NCBI GenBank assembly: GCA_049840475.1
Contig: JASGKX010000002.1
Span: 62,001 to 126,000 of the forward strand
DNA length: 64,000 bases
Direction of reading: 5' to 3'
Origin: JBGVSA01 sp049840475
GTDB lineage: Bacteria > Pseudomonadota > Gammaproteobacteria > Burkholderiales > Rhodocyclaceae
Position 1 is the first letter of the stretch, and each line of letters opens with the position of its first letter. A program made the position numbers and the translations under genes. The notes under the pieces were generated by a model. The model did not search any database and had not been told where the DNA came from. It saw only the letters and a list, made by a program, of their open reading frames with translations. Positions 63,512 through 64,000 of this stretch are shown one piece after another.

Positions 63512-63549
63512 CGCCCGCGGCAGTCGGCGGGGCGAGGAGGAGCATTGCG

Positions 63550-64000
63550 ATGACGACCAAGACCGTCCGGCTGCCCGATGGCACCACCGTACCCGCCATC
63601 GGACAGGGCACGTGGTACATGGGCGATGACGCCAGCGCGCGCAGGCAGGAAGTGCGCGCGCTGCAATTGGGCATCGACCTCGGGCTCACACTCATCGACA
63701 CAGCCGAGATGTATGCCGACGGCGGTGCGGAGAAAGTGGTCGGCGAGGCCATCGCCGGCCGGCGCGATTCTGTCTTCGTGGTGTCGAAGGTCTATCCGCA
63801 CAACGCTTCACGCAGCAAGATGCCTCTGGCATGCGACGCATCGCTGCGCCGGCTCGGCACCGATTACATCGATCTGTATCTCTTGCACTGGCGGGGTAGC
63901 GTGCCGCTCGGCGAGACCGTTGACGCCATGGAAAGACTCGTTGACACCGGAAAAATCCTCCGCTGGGGCGTATCCAATCTCGATACCGACGACATGTGCG
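63550..64000 (+). CDS. Aldo/keto reductase, 3' end beyond window
   Basis: The first 150 codons are present from ATG 63550, preceded by GGCGAGGAGGAGC. The AKR pattern is clear: IGQGTWYMGDD, LGLTLIDTAEMYADGGAEKV (catalytic Asp and Tyr), FVVSKVYPHNASRSKM (catalytic Lys) and DYIDLYLLHWRGS (His of the tetrad). It resembles the YeaE/2,5-diketo-gluconate reductase-like group of NADPH-dependent oxidoreductases. It is 38 bp downstream of prfC, same strand. Confidence 0.92.
   Translation, partial: MTTKTVRLPDGTTVPAIGQGTWYMGDDASARRQEVRALQLGIDLGLTLIDTAEMYADGGAEKVVGEAIAGRRDSVFVVSKVYPHNASRSKMPLACDASLRRLGTDYIDLYLLHWRGSVPLGETVDAMERLVDTGKILRWGVSNLDTDDMC

Overview
This is about 64 kb of GC-rich DNA from a betaproteobacterium. 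The Burkholderiaceae-type gene set suggests a Ralstonia-like genome: recCBD, miaA, mfd, prfC, a glycogen/trehalose operon containing a MalQ-TreY fusion and a TreS-maltokinase fusion, and a second-type RpoN. The genus is an inference from gene content; there is no rRNA or other typing marker in the window.

Layout. 0-9.7 kb: leftward recC-recB-recD repair operon behind a TraB/GumN-type gene; recB and recD both carry lesions. 9.7-15.2 kb: miaA, a CobD/CbiB-like membrane protein, an aspartic protease coupled to a Nudix hydrolase, a glutamine amidotransferase and a DHA2 multidrug transporter. 15.5-19.4 kb: a tiny exported-peptide candidate, a heparinase-type polysaccharide lyase with a frameshift, and an ArsR-SRPBCC pair with twin operators. 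19.4-20.2 kb: a five-gene tRNA array (Ala, Glu, Asp, Glu, Asp). 20.6-26.4 kb: mfd, a small membrane protein, an FkbM methyltransferase and a poorly coding stretch. 26.6-44.1 kb: a leftward glgB-treS/mak-glgC-glgX-treZ-malQ/treY-glgA cluster, most genes overlapping by ATGA. 44.4-59.7 kb: a signalling and stress island with a receiver protein, two histidine kinases, an NtrC-type regulator, an orphan sigma-54 activator, small stress/envelope genes (DUF883, DUF6496, PRC-barrel, two BON proteins, SDR, glycosyltransferase) and an RpoN paralogue. 60.8-64 kb: a DMT exporter, prfC and a partial aldo/keto reductase.

Two observations stand out. First, almost every intergenic gap of the 44-59 kb island holds a GG-N10-GC sigma-54-type promoter in the correct orientation, eight in all, so the rpoN copy, its activators and the stress genes look like one self-contained regulon beside trehalose/glycogen synthesis. 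Second, two copies of a structured, nested inverted-repeat element of about 0.8-1.1 kb (46.98-48.08 kb and 59.82-60.80 kb) lie in the two convergent gaps around the island. Their cores have equal length (711 bp), and two of their hairpins differ between copies by compensatory base changes, which points to selection on structure. I do not recognise a named family.

Caution on sequence quality: six genes (recB, Nudix, heparinase, malQ-treY, glgC, PAS kinase) each contain a frameshift best explained by one extra base, and recD has an in-frame TGA. This pattern fits insertion-type sequencing error at least as well as real gene decay.
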